Origin: an uncultured Clostridia bacterium | GTDB taxonomy: Bacteria > Bacillota > Clostridia > Lachnospirales > Anaerotignaceae | Direction: 5' to 3' | DNA: 6,132 nt | Assembly (NCBI GenBank): GCA_937888765.1 | Contig: CALASU010000279.1 | Location: forward strand, 1 to 6,132 | Part shown: one piece after another, positions 5,562 through 6,132 of the stretch | Layout: each line of letters opens with the position of its first letter | How positions within the stretch are numbered: position 1 is the stretch's first letter | Position numbers and translations under genes: made by a program | The notes under the pieces: generated by a model | The model's input: only the letters and a program-made list of their open reading frames with translations | The model's database searches: none | What the model was told of the DNA's origin: nothing

Positions 5562-6125
5562 ATGAAGAACAGAGTGAAGATTTCCATTGATGGAAAAAGC
5601 TTTACCCTGGTAGGGGAAGAAACAGAAGAACATATGATGCAGGTGGCTGCGTACATTGATCAGAAAATGGCGGAGATTCGTCAGAAAGCAAATGCAGTCA
5701 AGGTGGATTCCAGTGTGGCGTATGTGCTGACAGCTGTGAACGTGGCAGATGACTATTTTAAGGAAAAAGCATATCATGCAGAGCTGGAAGGTCGTCTGAC
5801 AGGATTGACAGAAAGAGCAAGAGGTCTGATGGAACAGGTGGAACAGCTGGAGGATGAGCGCAGACAACTGAAGGAAGAAAAAGCGCAAGCAACACAGAAA
5901 GAAGCAGCTTACGAAGAAAAGATCAAAGAACTGCAGACACAGACAGCGGCGAAGGTTGCGGCGCATGAAATGAAGATCAAGGAATTGGAAGAAAAACTGG
6001 CGGCTTCCGAAAAAGCCAGAACGGTGGCGGAAAATAAGCTGGATGATTATATGATTGCGATGGAAGGACAGCAGATACAGGTCTACCATCCACAGAAACA
6101 CACAAGTAACAGACGAAGAAGGTGA
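5562..6125 (+). CDS. zapA: Cell division protein ZapA family, with long C-terminal coiled coil
   Basis: A 187-residue cytoplasmic protein. ZapA binds FtsZ and bundles its filaments at midcell. The N-terminal domain (1 to about 70) fits the family: a basic strand NRVKISIDGKSFTL (3-16), then EEHMMQVAAYIDQKMAEI (22-39) and the helix SSVAYVLTAVNVADDYF (50-66) that begins the dimer coiled coil. From about 68 to 165 the protein is charged and heptad-like (Glu/Lys/Gln with Leu), with two similar blocks EEKIKELQ (118-125) and EMKIKELE (136-143), 18 residues apart. It ends in a His/Arg-rich tail, SNRRRR. Typical ZapA is about 85-110 residues, so the coiled coil is much longer here; long forms are inferred to be a clostridial variant. 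Ala GCG is used freely, unlike in the oxidoreductase genes. It has its own promoter. The assignment rests on the N-terminal domain; the tail has no recognisable function. Confidence 0.82.
   Translation: MKNRVKISIDGKSFTLVGEETEEHMMQVAAYIDQKMAEIRQKANAVKVDSSVAYVLTAVNVADDYFKEKAYHAELEGRLTGLTERARGLMEQVEQLEDERRQLKEEKAQATQKEAAYEEKIKELQTQTAAKVAAHEMKIKELEEKLAASEKARTVAENKLDDYMIAMEGQQIQVYHPQKHTSNRRRR
6114..6122 (+). promoter_or_regulatory. Probable ribosome binding site of the next gene (start at or beyond window edge)
   Basis: The end of zapA and its stop hold a GAAGAAGG purine run, and the last base of the window is an A. An ATG beginning at 6132 would be about 9 bases from the AAGG. A GTG at 6122 overlapping the zapA stop (GTGA) is a weaker alternative. 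Either way a downstream gene is likely co-transcribed with zapA; in related Clostridia a U32 peptidase is a common neighbour (from memory, not seen here). Confidence 0.35.
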
Positions 6126-6132
6126 TTGTCGA

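Noticed and set aside
1..6132. CRISPR array, tRNA or rRNA gene, insertion sequence, prophage or toxin-antitoxin pair
   Set aside because: No regularly spaced repeats, no cloverleaf-like segment, no transposase or integrase motifs and no terminal repeats were seen on either strand. The genes are core metabolism and cell division.

Overview
This window is ordinary-looking chromosome from an anaerobic Gram-positive bacterium, most likely class Clostridia (Lachnospiraceae or a near relative). The clues are a type III glutamine synthetase, a ferredoxin-linked 2-oxoacid oxidoreductase, a long clostridial-type ZapA, strong AGGAGG-type ribosome binding sites, a consensus SigA promoter and moderate GC with AT-rich spacers. 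The taxonomic call is inference. All six genes are on the + strand.

Layout: (1) Bases 1-1799 hold the C-terminal ~598 residues of glutamine synthetase III (glnN); its 5' end lies outside the window. (2) Bases 1800-2022 are an AT-rich spacer with a very good SigA promoter (TTGCAA-N17-TATAAT) and a leader of about 139 nt with several inverted repeats. (3) Bases 2023-5330 are a compact five-gene operon: a P-loop ATPase of unknown role, then four separate subunits of a 2-oxoacid:ferredoxin oxidoreductase (delta ferredoxin, alpha, beta, gamma), closed by a textbook intrinsic terminator at 5366-5394. (4) Bases 5395-5561 hold an extended -10 promoter embedded in an inverted repeat. (5) Bases 5562-6125 encode a ZapA-family cell division protein with an unusually long coiled coil. 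A ribosome binding site at the right edge points to another gene starting at about 6132.

How the genes work together: the four-subunit enzyme oxidatively decarboxylates a 2-oxoacid with CoA, giving an acyl-CoA and reduced ferredoxin. The best guess is a branched-chain keto acid (VOR type), with 2-oxoglutarate (KOR type) as the alternative. Codon choice in the alpha, beta and gamma genes is strongly biased, which suggests high expression. The leading ATPase is co-transcribed and is the least understood component. GlnN (ammonia assimilation) and ZapA (FtsZ ring) appear to be separate transcription units.

No clearly new biological system is visible. The items most worth a second look are the uncharacterised ATPase tied to the oxidoreductase, the structured leader of that operon, and the palindrome over the zapA promoter.
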